A stretch of DNA of 64,000 nt from Pyropia yezoensis. Taxonomy: Eukaryota; Rhodophyta; Bangiophyceae; Bangiales; Bangiaceae. The stretch lies in assembly GCA_009829735.1 (NCBI GenBank), contig CM020620.1, positions 21,984,020 to 22,048,019 of the forward strand, given 5' to 3'. Made by a program: the position numbers and the translations under genes. Of this stretch, positions 10,748 to 21,662 are shown one piece after another. Each line of letters opens with the position of its first letter. The first letter of the stretch is position 1. The notes under the pieces were generated by a model, which ran no database searches, was not told the origin of the DNA, and saw nothing but the letters and a program-made list of their open reading frames with translations.

Positions 10748-11556
10748 TTAAACTTCAGGGGCGTGCGCAAGGTCTTGCTTCGTCAGCCAAGAGTTCTCGC
10801 TGCGGTTGCAGCCTTTGCACTTGAAGAGGTACTGCAGTGGTCCACGGCGCTTTCGTGACCGTACAATGGAGTCCACTTCATACTCGACCGAGCCATCCGG
10901 AAATGCAACCGGGGGTGGAACGGGAGGAAGTCGACCATACGGATCAGCGCGGTACGGCTTCAGGAGGCTGGCATGGAAGGCGCTGTGTACTTTGCGATCA
11001 AGGACAGCTTGAGGAAGATCGAGACGGAACGTGACGTCATTGATGCTCTCCGTGCCTTGATAGAGTCCGGAGTATTTGGGCATCAGCTTGCGAGCGCCTT
11101 GAAAGACGTCGGGCAAAAGGTTCTTGGTGCTAACGAGCACGAGGTCGCCCACAGTGATTGTGCATGGTCGGCGATGACGGTTTGCGTACGCCGAGCGCGA
11201 CTCATTGGCGCTCTGTATGGCTGCGATAGCCGTTTTTTGAGCATCGTTGAGGCTGGTTAGCCAATCCGACACGGCAGGTAGATTTGAGTCCCTGCTGTCG
11301 AGAATGTGCATAGGCACGGTCCTTCGTTCGAACCCGTAGTTCAAGAAGAATGGAGAGCACGTGGTTACGGCATTAGGCGACTGGTTGTACGCAACTTCCG
11401 CGGCAACGAGAACGAGATCCCAGTCGCCTCGATGATGGTTGACGAAGTTTCTGAGAATTTCTTCAATCTTCTTGTTCTTAATCTCAGTTTGGCCGTCCGT
11501 CTGCGGGTGGTAGGCCGAGGAGGCCTTGATCTTGACCTTGAGAATTTCCGCCAGTG
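10748..11556 (-). pseudogene. Ty3/gypsy integrase C-terminus with chromodomain, 5'-truncated
   Basis: The minus-strand frame holds the end of a gypsy integrase. It includes AYHPQTDGQTE with the final catalytic Glu, the AYNQSPN region, the GDLVLVSTKNL C-terminal domain and a degenerate chromodomain (EYEVDSIV ... YLFKCKG). RT, RNase H and the first two catalytic Asp residues are missing: similarity begins at LAEILKVKIKASSAYHPQ near 11556. Upstream the same frame stays open through a tandem array that is not integrase. This is a third gypsy family, clearly different from Elements 1 and 2. Confidence 0.85.
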
Positions 11557-11819
11557 TCGGGGCTGGGCTCAGCTCTGGTAGTGGCGATAGGCAGCTGTCG
11601 TCGGCGGCGTGTTCGCGGCGGTGGTGGCCGGCGCGCGCTGCCAGCCGCCGGCAGGTTGCGTCTGTGGGGAAGTTTTGCGTGCGCTGGTAGTTGTAGCAGT
11701 GTTGGAAGGAGTGCCTGGCGTCGAAATGACAGGCCGGTGTCGCCTTTGGGGCAGCGGCTGCAAGGGGCACTGGCGGTCTACCCGGTGGGGCAGTGAGTCT
11801 TGTTGCGACCGCAGAGCCG

Positions 11820-12560
11820 GTGGCAACACTGCTGCACCGGTTGACCGACGTTACTCTGACGGTGCGGCTGGGGGTGACGGCACAGCGGGGCATTTCCCTG
11901 GTACTGGTGTAGAATCTGGTGCCGCAGTGGTCGCGGCTGACCGTCGTCGCGATTGTGGCGGACCGGGCTCCGCTGCTGCACCGGTTGACCACCGTGACGC
12001 TGGCAGTGCGGCTGGGGGCGACGGCACAGCCTCTCCCGCCGCCGGTGCACGGATGCGCCGCCGTGGCGCTGGTGTAGCACGTAATGGGCGTGGCGCTGGT
12101 GGCTGACCTGGCGCGGCTGCTGCACCGGTTGAGCTCCCTGAGGCGGGGGGTGCGGCTGGGGGTGCGGCTGGAGGCGACGGCACAGCCAGTGCCGCCGCCG
12201 GGGCACGGATGCGCCGCCGGGGCGGTGGTGCAGCAGGTAATGGGCGTGGCGCTGGTGGCGGACCTGGCGCCGCTGCTGCACCGGTTGAGCTCCGTGACGC
12301 TGGCGGTGCGGCTGGGGGTTGCGGTACAGCCAGTGCTGCCGCCGGTGCACGTGTGCATCGCCGTTGCACGTGTGCACCGCCGTTGCGCTTGTGGAGCCGG
12401 TATTGGGTGTAGCGCTGGTGGCGGACCAGGCGCCGCTGCTGCACCGGGTGAGCTCCGTGACGCTGGGGGTGCGGCTGGGATTGCGACTGGGGGCGACGGC
12501 ACAGCCAGTGCCGCCGCCGGTGCACGTGTGCACCGCCGTGGCGCTTGTGCAGCACGTAAT
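11820..12560. repeat. Tandem array, ~145-165-bp unit, about 5 copies
   Basis: The word CTGCTGCACCGG recurs at about 11826, 11977, 12121, 12276 and 12437. It is followed each time by GTGCGGCTGGGG and then a GCCGCCGGTGCACG block. Units vary in length by some 20 bases. The array is open in all minus-strand frames, but the translations look like compositional artefacts. It abuts the truncated integrase. Confidence 0.75.
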
Positions 12561-13853
12561 GGGCCGACGGGCGGCTGTCAGCTCTGTATGGGTGGCGGAG
12601 GTGAGCGCAGTGGCGTCGAAAGAGTTCCTGGCGGCAGTCGCTTGCGAGTTGATGGCGGAGGTGACCGCAGTGATACTGGCGATTGCGTCGTCAGTGGCGC
12701 GACGGCTCTGCTGTCGGCACGTAACAGACGGCGGCGTCGCGGGGTCGTTCGTGGTGGTGACCTGCCGCGATCACTGCCGAGATGGTGGCTTTGGAAGTTG
12801 CAGAGCTGGCGGCGCTGAGGAGGGTCGGCCGTGGTGATGACCGGCGGCCCTCAAGGCTCAATTGGTTGCCGTGGCAAACGGAGAGCTGGTGGTGCGATTG
12901 TGCCGGACGTGAGCGCAGTGGTGCTGACTGCGGACCTGGCCGGGCGGAGGAGGTGTGCGCGACCGCACAGGCTGTGCCTTCATCGATTGCGGTACTGATT
13001 GCAGTGTCGCTGGCGGTGGGACTGGTGGGAGCGAATACACAGCACGTGGCGCCGATGGTGCTGGGGGCGACAGCAATGACGCTTGAGGCGGACCTCGTGG
13101 CGTGGTGCGTTGGAGGCAGTAACCCCATCGTGCCGATGCGGACGCGGCTTATGGGTGACGCAGTTTAACGCAGTGGTGGTGCCGCAGCGGGTGCACACGC
13201 TGTCCTGAACATCAATGAGGACGACCGCGGCGACGTGGATTGGCGGGAAGACTGGGTCGTGCTGGGTGGCCGACAATGACGGGCAGCAGGCAGCTGACGG
13301 TGTTTCACGCCCGCCTCATTCAGCACCGATTGAATGAAGAGGTCGTGACAGAACGAGGGGTGGAAATACAAGGAAAAAACGCACGGTAGCATTGTGAGCG
13401 CACAGGCAATCCAGAGACATGACCAGATGCCAGAACGGTTGCTCTTCCATTGGTTCCCGCGATTATGTGCAAGCACGTGGCATCCCATTTCTGACCGGGA
13501 GGGGCTCCCCATGACCATCCCTGAGCGCATTGCTCGCCATAAAAGGCCGTGCTCTCGTCCACTCTGGTTTCTGTCGGCAGCTCATCCGTCCGCCCTCCCT
13601 CTCCTCCACGGTCGACGTTGTCGGAAACTGTGGTGCTCTCACGCATCGTATTCCCTTCGTGCCGCCACTCTCCTCCTCAGCTACCCCTCTTCTCCCCCCT
13701 CTCCGCCTCAGGTGCCCCCCTCCGTAGTTGCGCCCCCCTCCCCCCGTCCCTGTCGTGTAGCACGCCGTCTTCCCCACCACCGTGTCTCCCGTCTTTCCCA
13801 CCCCCTCGCCATTCCACGTCCCCGTATCGTTGGGGTCGCGCTCCGCGGCCAGC
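12561..13853. other. No gene recognised; upstream region of the H3 variant
   Basis: The region 12561-13280 contains further degenerate GTGGCGCTGG-type repeats related in style to the array before it. The region from 13300 to 13853 is the likely promoter and pyrimidine-rich leader of the H3-like gene. Confidence 0.4.
13539..13544 (+). promoter_or_regulatory. Possible TATA element (ATAAAA)
   Basis: CATAAAAGG lies about 310 bases upstream of the H3-like ATG at 13854, in otherwise GC-rich DNA. Position and context are suggestive only. Confidence 0.25.
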
Positions 13854-14267
13854 ATGGGCCGCGTCAATAACGCCACGCCGGTGCGATGCCCCCCACTCGT
13901 GCCCAAGGCCAAGCGCAAGGTCACCTGCGCCCGGCGTATGCAGGCGACCAAGATTGGTGTGCGTCTCCCTGTTCATCGCTCTCGCCCTGGCACCGTGGTC
14001 ATTCGTGAAGCGCGGTACTACCAGAAGAACGTGGGGCTGCTTGTGCCTCCAACGCCTTTCCGTCGTCTTGTGCGTGAGATTAGTGCGAATGTTGCCTTCG
14101 TTGGCGTACGCTTTCAGAAGGACGCCTTCTCCGCGCTGCAGGAGGCGGCCGAGGACCACATCGTCCAGCTCTTCGAGGACGCTTTACTGTGCGCGCGTCT
14201 CGCGAAGCGAGTGACAGTCACACCCAAGGACTTTGAGCCGGCGCGCCGCATCCGCGGCGGGAAGTAG
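13854..14267 (+). CDS. Divergent histone H3; candidate centromeric H3 (CENP-A/CenH3)
   Basis: The protein has 137 residues and no intron. From RPGTVVIREARYYQKN (about residue 44) to the end it aligns along the whole H3 fold: PFRRLVREI, ALQEAAEDHIVQLFEDA, KRVTVTPKDF, ARRIRG. It departs from canonical H3 as centromeric variants do. The tail lacks the ARTKQTARKS start and most modifiable Lys/Arg sites. Loop 1 (REISANVAFVGVRFQ) is one residue longer than in H3. LFEDA replaces LFEDT, as in CENP-A. QEAAED and KDFEPARR recall plant CenH3. I chose the ATG at 13854 because it gives H3 length; an upstream in-frame ATG at 13782 would add 24 Ser/Pro-rich residues. The H3 fold is certain. The centromeric role is inference, and another divergent H3 variant is possible. 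Confidence 0.8.
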   Translation: MGRVNNATPVRCPPLVPKAKRKVTCARRMQATKIGVRLPVHRSRPGTVVIREARYYQKNVGLLVPPTPFRRLVREISANVAFVGVRFQKDAFSALQEAAEDHIVQLFEDALLCARLAKRVTVTPKDFEPARRIRGGK

Positions 14268-14989
14268 TGGGTCTGGGGGTGTGCGACTGGGGTGGAGGCG
14301 TGGGACTAGGTGTGAATGATTTAACTATGACTTTTACCGTCATGTTCGCGTCCGCACAGCTGCCGTCCTGTTCTCACTCATGACCATGAAGAGGGCTGTG
14401 CCGGCGTACCTCCTACCAGTCACCCCTATTCCCCCCTTCCAAGTCGACGCCGCCATCTTGGTCGTGGTGGCGGTGACAGTAGTACGCGAAGTTGAGGGCG
14501 CGGACGGAAAGGGTTGGCACCCGCCGCACATTGCTACCATCGCCTTCACCCCGTGTGCCCCTAGGGCGTAGGGCATCCACCCGTCCGCGCTACCGCCGCC
14601 GCCAAAGCCATGCCACGGCGACGGACCGCCGGCGGCCGACAGGGGGAACGCGTGCACCATCGGGTGGTGAGGCCCGCCCTCCCGCCGCAGCAGTCGCCGT
14701 GGCCGCGCTCCCCCGGTTCGGCGCCGGCGGCAACAGCGGCAGCGGCAGCGGCATTGTGGGCTTTGTGCGTCGCGGTGGGGCTCAATGAAAGCCCCTTGGG
14801 GGGGGGGGGGTGGGAAATGGGAGTGGTGTACTGGTGGGCGGCGAGAAAGACCACCTTTAATACCAGGTCGGTTGAGGGACAGGCCATATGAGCAGCCATC
14901 GCCAACAACGCTACAGCGGTGCCCACCCGCACAAGCACCAGGAGCCGCCGACGTCAACAGAAGCACGTCCGCTTGCAGAGGGGGCAACA

Positions 14990-15355
14990 CGCGCACACAC
15001 ACTGAGTCGTCGACGTGCGCAAACACCGGCGAAAACAGCACCAACCGCACCAACCGCAGCTGTCGTCGACGAGCGCCACCACCGGAAGCCGACCGTACCT
15101 ACGACACCAGCAGCCGACGCGGCGGCGCGGGCCCGCAGACCGTGCGGCCACACACACCTGCACGTACAGCGCTCAGCAGCTGAGGAAAATGAAGATCACC
15201 AGCACGGGCGTCAACGGAAGCACCTCCACGAGCAGGAGGAGCACGCCCAACGCAGAACCCAGCTGTCGTCGACGTGCGCCACCACCAGCACCGACCACAC
15301 CTACGACACCAACCGCCGCCGCAGCCACGCGGGCCCACAGACCGTGTAACACACC
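14990..15355. repeat. Duplicated ~200-bp unit
   Basis: CAGCTGTCGTCGACG followed by GCGCCACCACC and CCTACGACACCA begins near 15058 and again near 15261. Both copies end in CGGGCCC(G/A)CAGACCGTG. A partial related unit (GTCGTCGACGTGCGC) lies at about 15006. Confidence 0.7.
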
Positions 15356-15484
15356 GAAACGCGCACCCCCAGAACACAGCAGCGGCAGGAGAAGGCGCTT
15401 GTTACCAACGCCAAGCGATCGGCGTGGTGCATGAACACGAACACCCGCCAAAGCACAGGCAACAGCAGAGAATGCGCCCCTCAG

Positions 15485-15690
15485 AGCTCCCCCACCGTGG
15501 GGGGGACACCACCGGCGCCGCATGCAGCCTGGGGAGGACGGTAATGGGGAAGAGGGGCCACAACACCGTGGTGGGAGGACAGCACCGGCGCCGCACACAG
15601 CCGGGGGGTTGTGGCGGAGGAGATGCGGCAAACCACTGCCGTGCGAGGGACACCACCGGGTGCCGCACACAGACAGGGGGTGGTGATGGG
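15485..15690. repeat. ~80-95-bp direct repeat, three copies
   Basis: The block ACCACCGG(C/G)(G/T)CCGCA(T/C)(A/G)CAG followed by a G-run occurs near 15508, 15582 and 15651, with shared flanks. Confidence 0.6.
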
Positions 15691-16825
15691 GGCGTCGCGT
15701 CGCCCACAGAGCCACAGCAGCCGCACAAAATGGGGCAGAACGACAGGGAAACTGTGTCGCTCCCCACGCGCGAGCAGGGACACCCGCGCGAGCTGGGAGA
15801 TAACAGTGCGGTGAGGCGCAGCGACCAAGATGGAGACGGGGCGACGCACATGGACACCGGCGGTCGTGGTGGCCGGTGCGTGCTGAACGCACGGTACAAT
15901 GTGGACGCAGAGCGAAACGGACTGCGGACGACGAGGGAAATTCAGCACCAACGAGAGCGGCCACACGCAGTCTATCACAGTGGAAGTCAGTTGCGATCTG
16001 CGCTCTCTACTGCCTGTTATTGGTCGATTTGAATTGGGACCAGTCGCGCGATTCAGTGGGCCACCAAGCTTTGCGGGTTGCGACCAGCTTTGCGGTTCCG
16101 CCCATGTGGCCATTTTTCGGAAAAGCACTCTACCAGCAGTTCAAAGACGCGCCGCTCGCATGAAGAACACAACAAAACTCAACCGTACACCATTAAGAGC
16201 ACGCGTCGGCGCGCACACGCGCCGCGCGGCCACGGCGGGGGCGCCGCCCATGTGGGGTGGCGCGCCGCAGTGGCGACCGTCCAGGCGAGGCAATGGGGTA
16301 TGAGAGGGCGGCAGCGGCAGCCCCGGCCCCCACACCGGGTACAGTACAGCTCAACAACGGCGGTCACGCAGAGGAGTCACGCGCCGGCAGCGCCCACCAC
16401 CACTGGGCGTCGCGGCGCGGCCCACGCTTCTCAGAGGCCACCCCACCCTCCAAGCGGGCGGGAGAGGGGAGGGGGGGGGGGGGGGGGGGTAGAGGAGGGG
16501 ATTGAGCGTCACGGGGCGCGGCCGCTACGAAGTGCCGCCGCCGGCGCCCGTCCCTGGCGCTGCGGCCCAGCCGCCAACCGGCGTGCCGCCGAGACGGCCG
16601 CGCTGCGTCAGGGGCGGAAGCGGCGGCGGGCGACGGCCGGCGGCAGTCGTGACCAAAGCGACGGCGCCCTGGGGGCGCCGCCCTCTCCTCCGACGCTACT
16701 GCCACCTTGCCATCGTCGACGGGCGCAGCGGGGTGCGCTCACAGCAGTCGACGCAGAAAGGGGGCAGTGTCGTTGGAGCAGACCGCGTTGAGGGTGGTTG
16801 CGGGCCCGACAACAGCACGGCGGCG

Positions 16826-16912
16826 GCGGCGCCGGCGCCGGCGCCGACGCCGGCGCCGGCAGCAGCACCGGCGCCGGCAGCAGCACCGGCGCCGGCAGCA
16901 CTGGCGCCGGAT
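16826..16912. repeat. GCCGGCGCC-type minisatellite
   Basis: Tandem CAGCAGCACCGGCGCCGG units with a GCCGGC core are self-complementary and would fold readily. Confidence 0.75.
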
Positions 16913-18043
16913 GCGGCGGTAGTGGGAACAAACATGAAGGGGCCGCAGGGGCGGCGGGCGCACCCCCGCGACCTCGACACCGTCCCCGTGGGGCCCCCCG
17001 CCAACCACATGAAACCACATGACGTGGCCAGCGGCGGGCGCCAAACATGGAAGGCCACTGGTGGGGGCAGTGGCAGGAGCGGTAGCAGCAGCTACTTCAG
17101 CAGCAGCGGCAGGAGTGGCAGAGGCAGCAGCAACGGCAGCAAAGTCAGTCAGCGATTAGTGGCGCCCCGGCGGGGTGGGCGGTCCCATCCTGGCCGCCCT
17201 CCCCACCGTGGCGCCGCCGCTCCCACCGCGGCCGCCACCGTCGTCGCCGTCCCCGTCGCTGCTGCCTGCCCATCCATCTCCCTGCTACCCTGCCTCAGGG
17301 CTTCCGCGAGCGGCGGCGGCTGAAAGCGTGCCGCGTGGGGCACGGTCCTCGCTCTGGGGTGCCATCAGCGTGCGCGCCATGCGTCGTTCCCACCACGGCC
17401 GGCCAATGGCCGCTGCGCGCCCAGTCGTTCCACTCCCATACATACTCCTCAACACAGACGCCCCACAGGCCCGGGCGTCCTGTGGACGTTGCGCAGGTGC
17501 GCCCCGCCAGAGGACCCGCGGGTGCGTGACGCAGCCGCGCACACATTTGAAGCCACCCCCCTTTGGCGCACCCTCCCTCATGCACGTCACGGGGAATGCT
17601 GCTCGTCGCGTTTGTGCCGCCTCCCCCTGCCCCTCCACCCATCCCCCCGCGCTCCCGCCCCCCGGCGTCGAGTCCACTGCCGCCTACGGTGTGCGCGTGG
17701 TGGGGGCCGCCGTGGCCCGCCCCACCCAGTCCGGCGTTGCGGCGGCGCCCGCCGGCACCAGGGCGGTCGCCGTCGTGGCGCCCGCAGCCACCGCCACCGC
17801 CACCACAACCGCCCTCGCCCTCCACGACAGACTACCGCCGCGGCTGCCAACCAACCCCACCTCATCGCTACCGACGGGGAACGGCCGCCGCCCGTCGCAG
17901 CAAGGCGGGGTCTCCCCCGTGGCACGGTCCCACTCACAGCAGCTGCCCGCCGCGGTGGCCCTCAAACAACCATGTCCCCCCCCTCGGGACGCTATCGACA
18001 CCCATGCCCGCGAGGGGGTGGGCGGCCCCCTGCCACCCCCCCC

Positions 18044-20539
18044 TCACACGTCGGCGACTTGCTCCACCAGCGGCTCCAGCACCACCGTCCGCAGCAGCCG
18101 GCGCGCGAGGACGTGGCGGAGGGCGTAGCCGCCGAGCTCGCCAATGGCCCGCTCGCCCAGCACCCCCCCCCCTCCCCCGCCGTCGACGCCACCACCGCCC
18201 CCTCCTTCCGTGGCCGCCGTCACCACAGCAGCGGCGGCGGCGGCCACCCCCCCGCCACTGCCGCCGCCCCCCCCCCCCCCCCCCGCCGCGGACCAGAGGG
18301 CCCCCCACCCGCCCCCCCCCCCCTCCCCCGCGGTAGCCGCCGCGCGCTCCACCGCCGTTGCCACCAGCGACGCCACCCCTTCCACCGTCGCCGCGTAGTC
18401 GGCCGCCGACAGGGCGGTCGCCACAATGGCGGCCAAGGCCAGGCCAACAAGCGTCGCCACCTCCCATAGGCGGCCGTCCCTGCCCTCCGGCAACGACAAC
18501 GCCGTGCCGGTCCCCGGCGCGGCCGCCGCGGCGGACACTGCGACACCCTCCCCCGGCGGGGCCCCCACTGGCGGCGCCGCCGCGTCGAGCGCGGCGGCCA
18601 CATCCGCCCAGCCGGCCGTGCGGGCAGCGTCACCCGCCGTCTCGTGCGCGCCGGGGGTGCCCCCCCCCGGGGGCGCCGCGCCCGCGCCGGCAGAGTCGCC
18701 CAACAAGGCACTCCAGGCTGCCCACCAGCGGACCGCCACCCCCCCCTGCGCGAGGGTCCACGCGGGCAGCCAAGCGACGCCCACCGCCTCCATCCCAAAG
18801 CCATCCTCCAGCCTCCGCGCTAGCGACGCCCCGTGGTTGACCCCATACATGAGCGCCACCACGGGGCCACCCCCGTCGTCGTCGGCGGCGCCGTCCACAC
18901 CGCCGGCGGTGGTGCTCCCCCCCGCAGCACCACCAGGTGCGGACCCACCGGCTGGCGTCGCCCCCCGCTCTGCCGCCCCCCCCCCGCGCTTGCCCCAGCC
19001 GGGCGCGCTGCAGCCGCGCAGGACCGCCGCGACCGCCGCGCTGTTCCGCGCGCCAATCGTCAGCGACGGCTGGGAGGCGGCCGCCACGGCCGCACCCGCC
19101 AAGAGGGTCTGCGCAAAGAGCGCCCGGCGGGCGCCGGCCAGGTCCCAGCGGGCGGCGGCGAGCACCACCACCGGCAGCAGCGGGGAGACCCCCACCGTGC
19201 CGCCCACCGCCGGCCGGCCCGTCACTGTCGACGCACCGGCCGTCGCCCGCGACGCGGGCGTCGCGCCCCCCGACGCCGCCGGGCCGGTGCGTGGCGCCGC
19301 CGCGGGGGTGGCCCAGTCGGTGAGGAGGAGGGCCAGCTCCGGGAGGGGCACCAGCCACAGGGCGCAGCGGAGGAGGGCGGCGCCCAGCCGCGCCGCCGCC
19401 GCCCGTGACCGCCGTGCCGCGGCCGCCGCACCCGCGGCGGCGGCCATCCCCCCAGGCCTGTGGTCGGCGGGGGGGGTGCCCCCCGGTGCTCCCCCCTGCT
19501 GCCTCAGCGCGTCGGCGCGCACGTCGGCAACGAGCCACCCCCGGCGCGCGTGGGGGGGCAGCGCGTCCAGCTGGGCAACGAGCCCGACCGACGAGGCCAA
19601 CCGCCGGCAGCTGCCCGTCGGGACCAGCGGGGTGGACACCGTGTACCCGCGGCGGGTGGGGTCCCAGGAGAGGCACGACGGCTCGGTGACGAGCTCGGTA
19701 AAGACGGCCGCAAACGGACCGTCGGCGGCACGGTCGCCGCGGCTGTGGCCGCCAATGCCGCCGCCCCCGCCGCCGTCACCGCCCCTGTTGATACCGCCCA
19801 GCAGCGCGTCAAGGGCGGCATAGTACCGGGTGTCGGCGACGTGGAGGAGGGAGACAAGGGCCAGCCGCGGGGGCAGCCACGGGTGATGGTCGTCCGTCAT
19901 AGGCAGGGGGCGGCTGGCAGGCGGCGGCTGCCCCACGACGGCCTCCCCGGGTGGGGTGGCTGCGGCGGCGGCGGCAGAAGCGGCGGCTGCCGCCGCGCCG
20001 GTGCCCCCCCCATCCCCCCCGCCCTGGTCGACGCTGCCGCGGCGGCGGTAGAGTGTCACCGCCGTCTGCAGCTGGAGGGCGGTGCCGCAGGGCGACACGC
20101 CGACGCGGAGGAACCGGCGCGCCCGCCGGCGGCGGACAGGTGGAGGGGGAGGCGCACGGGGGGGGGGGGGCGCGCCACCGCCCCCACGACCGCCCCCCCC
20201 CGCCACCCCCCTGGCCGCGTTGGTCGACGTCAGTGGGGGAGGGTACACCCATGGTGGCAGCGACGCCGCTGGCCCGCCTCCGCCCGCCGACGTCGACGAT
20301 ACCGCCGCGGTCGGCCCACCCCAACGCCACTGCCTGCCGCAACCGCGACCGCCGCTGCCGCAGGCACCGCCGCCGCCGCCACCACCACCACCGGCCGCGC
20401 GTCGCGGCCGCCGCTGGCGGCCGCCCCAGAGGGGGACCCCAGCAGGGCGCAACGCCCCCGCCGCAGCGGCCGCCGCGGCGGCGGCTGGCGGCAGCGGCGG
20501 ACAGAAAGCGGGCGACGGCGGTGGCACCTGCGAAAGCAT
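18044..20539 (-). CDS. TraB/PrgY-GumN-like membrane protein with low-complexity inserts
   Basis: The protein has 831 residues from the ATG at 20539. It matches the arrangement of the TraB/GumN-like family of uncharacterised bacterial and algal proteins: VGVSPCGTALQLQTAVTLYR, then LVSLLHVADTRYYAAL (about 220-235), FTELVTEP, SCRRLASSVGLVAQLDAL, IGARNSAAVAAVL and VALMYGVNHGASLARRL. Several hydrophobic segments follow or separate these blocks, for example around LLRCALWLVPLPELALLL, VSPLLPVVVLAAA and EVATLVGLALAAIVATAL, suggesting an integral membrane protein. Long Gly/Ala/Pro runs interrupt the conserved blocks. Its reaction is not known; members of the wider fold are proposed metal-dependent hydrolases or proteases. 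It is divergent from the SDR gene at 21663. The family call is inference from motifs. Confidence 0.6.
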   Translation of the reverse strand: MLSQVPPPSPAFCPPLPPAAAAAAAAAGALRPAGVPLWGGRQRRPRRAAGGGGGGGGGACGSGGRGCGRQWRWGGPTAAVSSTSAGGGGPAASLPPWVYPPPLTSTNAARGVAGGGGRGGGGAPPPPRAPPPPPVRRRRARRFLRVGVSPCGTALQLQTAVTLYRRRGSVDQGGGDGGGTGAAAAAASAAAAAATPPGEAVVGQPPPASRPLPMTDDHHPWLPPRLALVSLLHVADTRYYAALDALLGGINRGGDGGGGGGIGGHSRGDRAADGPFAAVFTELVTEPSCLSWDPTRRGYTVSTPLVPTGSCRRLASSVGLVAQLDALPPHARRGWLVADVRADALRQQGGAPGGTPPADHRPGGMAAAAGAAAAARRSRAAAARLGAALLRCALWLVPLPELALLLTDWATPAAAPRTGPAASGGATPASRATAGASTVTGRPAVGGTVGVSPLLPVVVLAAARWDLAGARRALFAQTLLAGAAVAAASQPSLTIGARNSAAVAAVLRGCSAPGWGKRGGGAAERGATPAGGSAPGGAAGGSTTAGGVDGAADDDGGGPVVALMYGVNHGASLARRLEDGFGMEAVGVAWLPAWTLAQGGVAVRWWAAWSALLGDSAGAGAAPPGGGTPGAHETAGDAARTAGWADVAAALDAAAPPVGAPPGEGVAVSAAAAAPGTGTALSLPEGRDGRLWEVATLVGLALAAIVATALSAADYAATVEGVASLVATAVERAAATAGEGGGGGWGALWSAAGGGGGGGGSGGGVAAAAAAVVTAATEGGGGGGVDGGGGGGVLGERAIGELGGYALRHVLARRLLRTVVLEPLVEQVADV

Positions 20540-21662
20540 AGCGACGAGCGGGCGCCCGTCCCCACCCCTACCCCCTCCCGCCCGCCCCCTTCCCCTCCCG
20601 CCCGCCCCCTTCCCCCCCCACACCAAAAAAAAACGGCCGTGCTGCACTGGACAAGAAGCCCACTGCTGCCCGGCGGGCGGGGCGGGCGGCGCGGAGGGTT
20701 GGGGTGGGGTGGGGGCGACGCGACAGAGGGGCGCCCTCCGTGAGGGCTTTCCAATACAGCAGTGCAGCGCAGGGGCGGTGGCAAGAGAGGGGGCCGGTGA
20801 GCGAGGGGGGCGCCGCCCGCCGCGGGGAGCGATGCGCCCGTGTCGGGGACGCTGCGTGGGGGTGGGGCACGCGGCGCTGGCAGGGAGAATGCAAGGTGGA
20901 GTGGGGAGGGGGATGGCGTGGGGGGGGCGACGGGAAGCTAAGTGGATGGGGGGGGGGGGGGGGGAGGGAAGTCGTGGGGGGAGGGGGGGAGCGACGCGGG
21001 GGAGAGAGGGTGACGCACCGGCAGCCGCAGGGGAGGTCAACGGCAGCCGCAGGGAGGTGACCACCAGCAGGTGGAGCCGCAGGGGGAGGTGAACAGCCGC
21101 AGGCGAGATGGACAGTCCCAGGGGAGGTGAGCAGCAGCTGGGGAGGTGAGCAGCAGCTCTGGGGAGGTGAGCAGCAGCTCTGGGGAGGTGAGTGGCACAC
21201 GCCAGTGCGTGGAGGCTGACACCCTCCTCTGTCGCAGCTGTGGGATCCTACCAAGGAGGATCGTGCGTGACACGGCTCGCCCCGGATTTCAACGTCGGTA
21301 CGACCGCGACCGCCGCTCTGCCTCCCGCGCCTCCCCGCGCCCGCATCATCAGCGCGATCCACCCCCACGGCAGCGGACCCCGTCTCCATTGCCGACCCCC
21401 CTCCCTCCCCCATTGCGCCTGTCTTTGCATCGGCCACCATCTTTGCGTCGGCCCCCGTCTTCTGCTCGGCACCCTTCTCCGCTTCGGCTCGGCTCCCTGA
21501 CCTTGCCCGTCGTGGATTGTGCGGCACGTCGCCACCCACGTCGGTGGGGGGCTTGCGCCGCCCGGCGCCGTCGTGTCTCTCCCGCACCCCCATTTCTCCG
21601 CCCGACACGCCCTCCCTCAAGGCGTTACCCGGCGCCTCCCCCGCTGTTAGGGGGTACCTACC
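20540..21662. other. Divergent intergenic region
   Basis: The region separates the minus-strand TraB-like gene from the plus-strand SDR gene and should contain both promoters. It is purine-rich with long G runs (20947-20963) and holds the minisatellite at about 21033-21193. No gene was recognised. Confidence 0.45.
21033..21193. repeat. AGGGGAGGTGA-type minisatellite, ~20-bp unit
   Basis: GGGGAGGTGA recurs about eight times. The last three or four copies are regular GCAGCAGCTCTGGGGAGGTG A units, and the first copies are looser. Confidence 0.8.

Larger units (their letters stand above)
14268..18043. other. Long repeat-rich stretch without a convincing gene
   Basis: It contains a duplicated ~200-bp unit, an ~85-bp repeat and a GCCGGC-rich minisatellite (listed separately), plus several G or C homopolymers. 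One minus-strand frame (15173-15964, 263 residues) ends in a hydrophobic segment (GVLLLLVEVLPLTPVLVIFI) that could be a tail anchor. Its upstream part is low-complexity and Cys/Pro-rich, so I do not call it a gene. A minus-strand frame at 14340-14660 is also open but without a domain. Confidence 0.4.

Noticed and set aside
10748..12502. A single 584-residue minus-strand protein joining integrase and the Cys/Ser-rich repeats
   Set aside because: The upstream part is a tandem DNA array open in several frames by composition; integrase homology starts only at 11556.
15173..15964. 263-residue minus-strand membrane protein
   Set aside because: Only the last 25 residues look protein-like; the rest is low-complexity translated from repeats.
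20540..21064. N-terminal extension of the TraB-like protein to 21064
   Set aside because: The added 175 residues are Pro/Ser/Arg-rich low complexity and lie in the divergent promoter region; the ATG at 20539 is closer to the conserved part.
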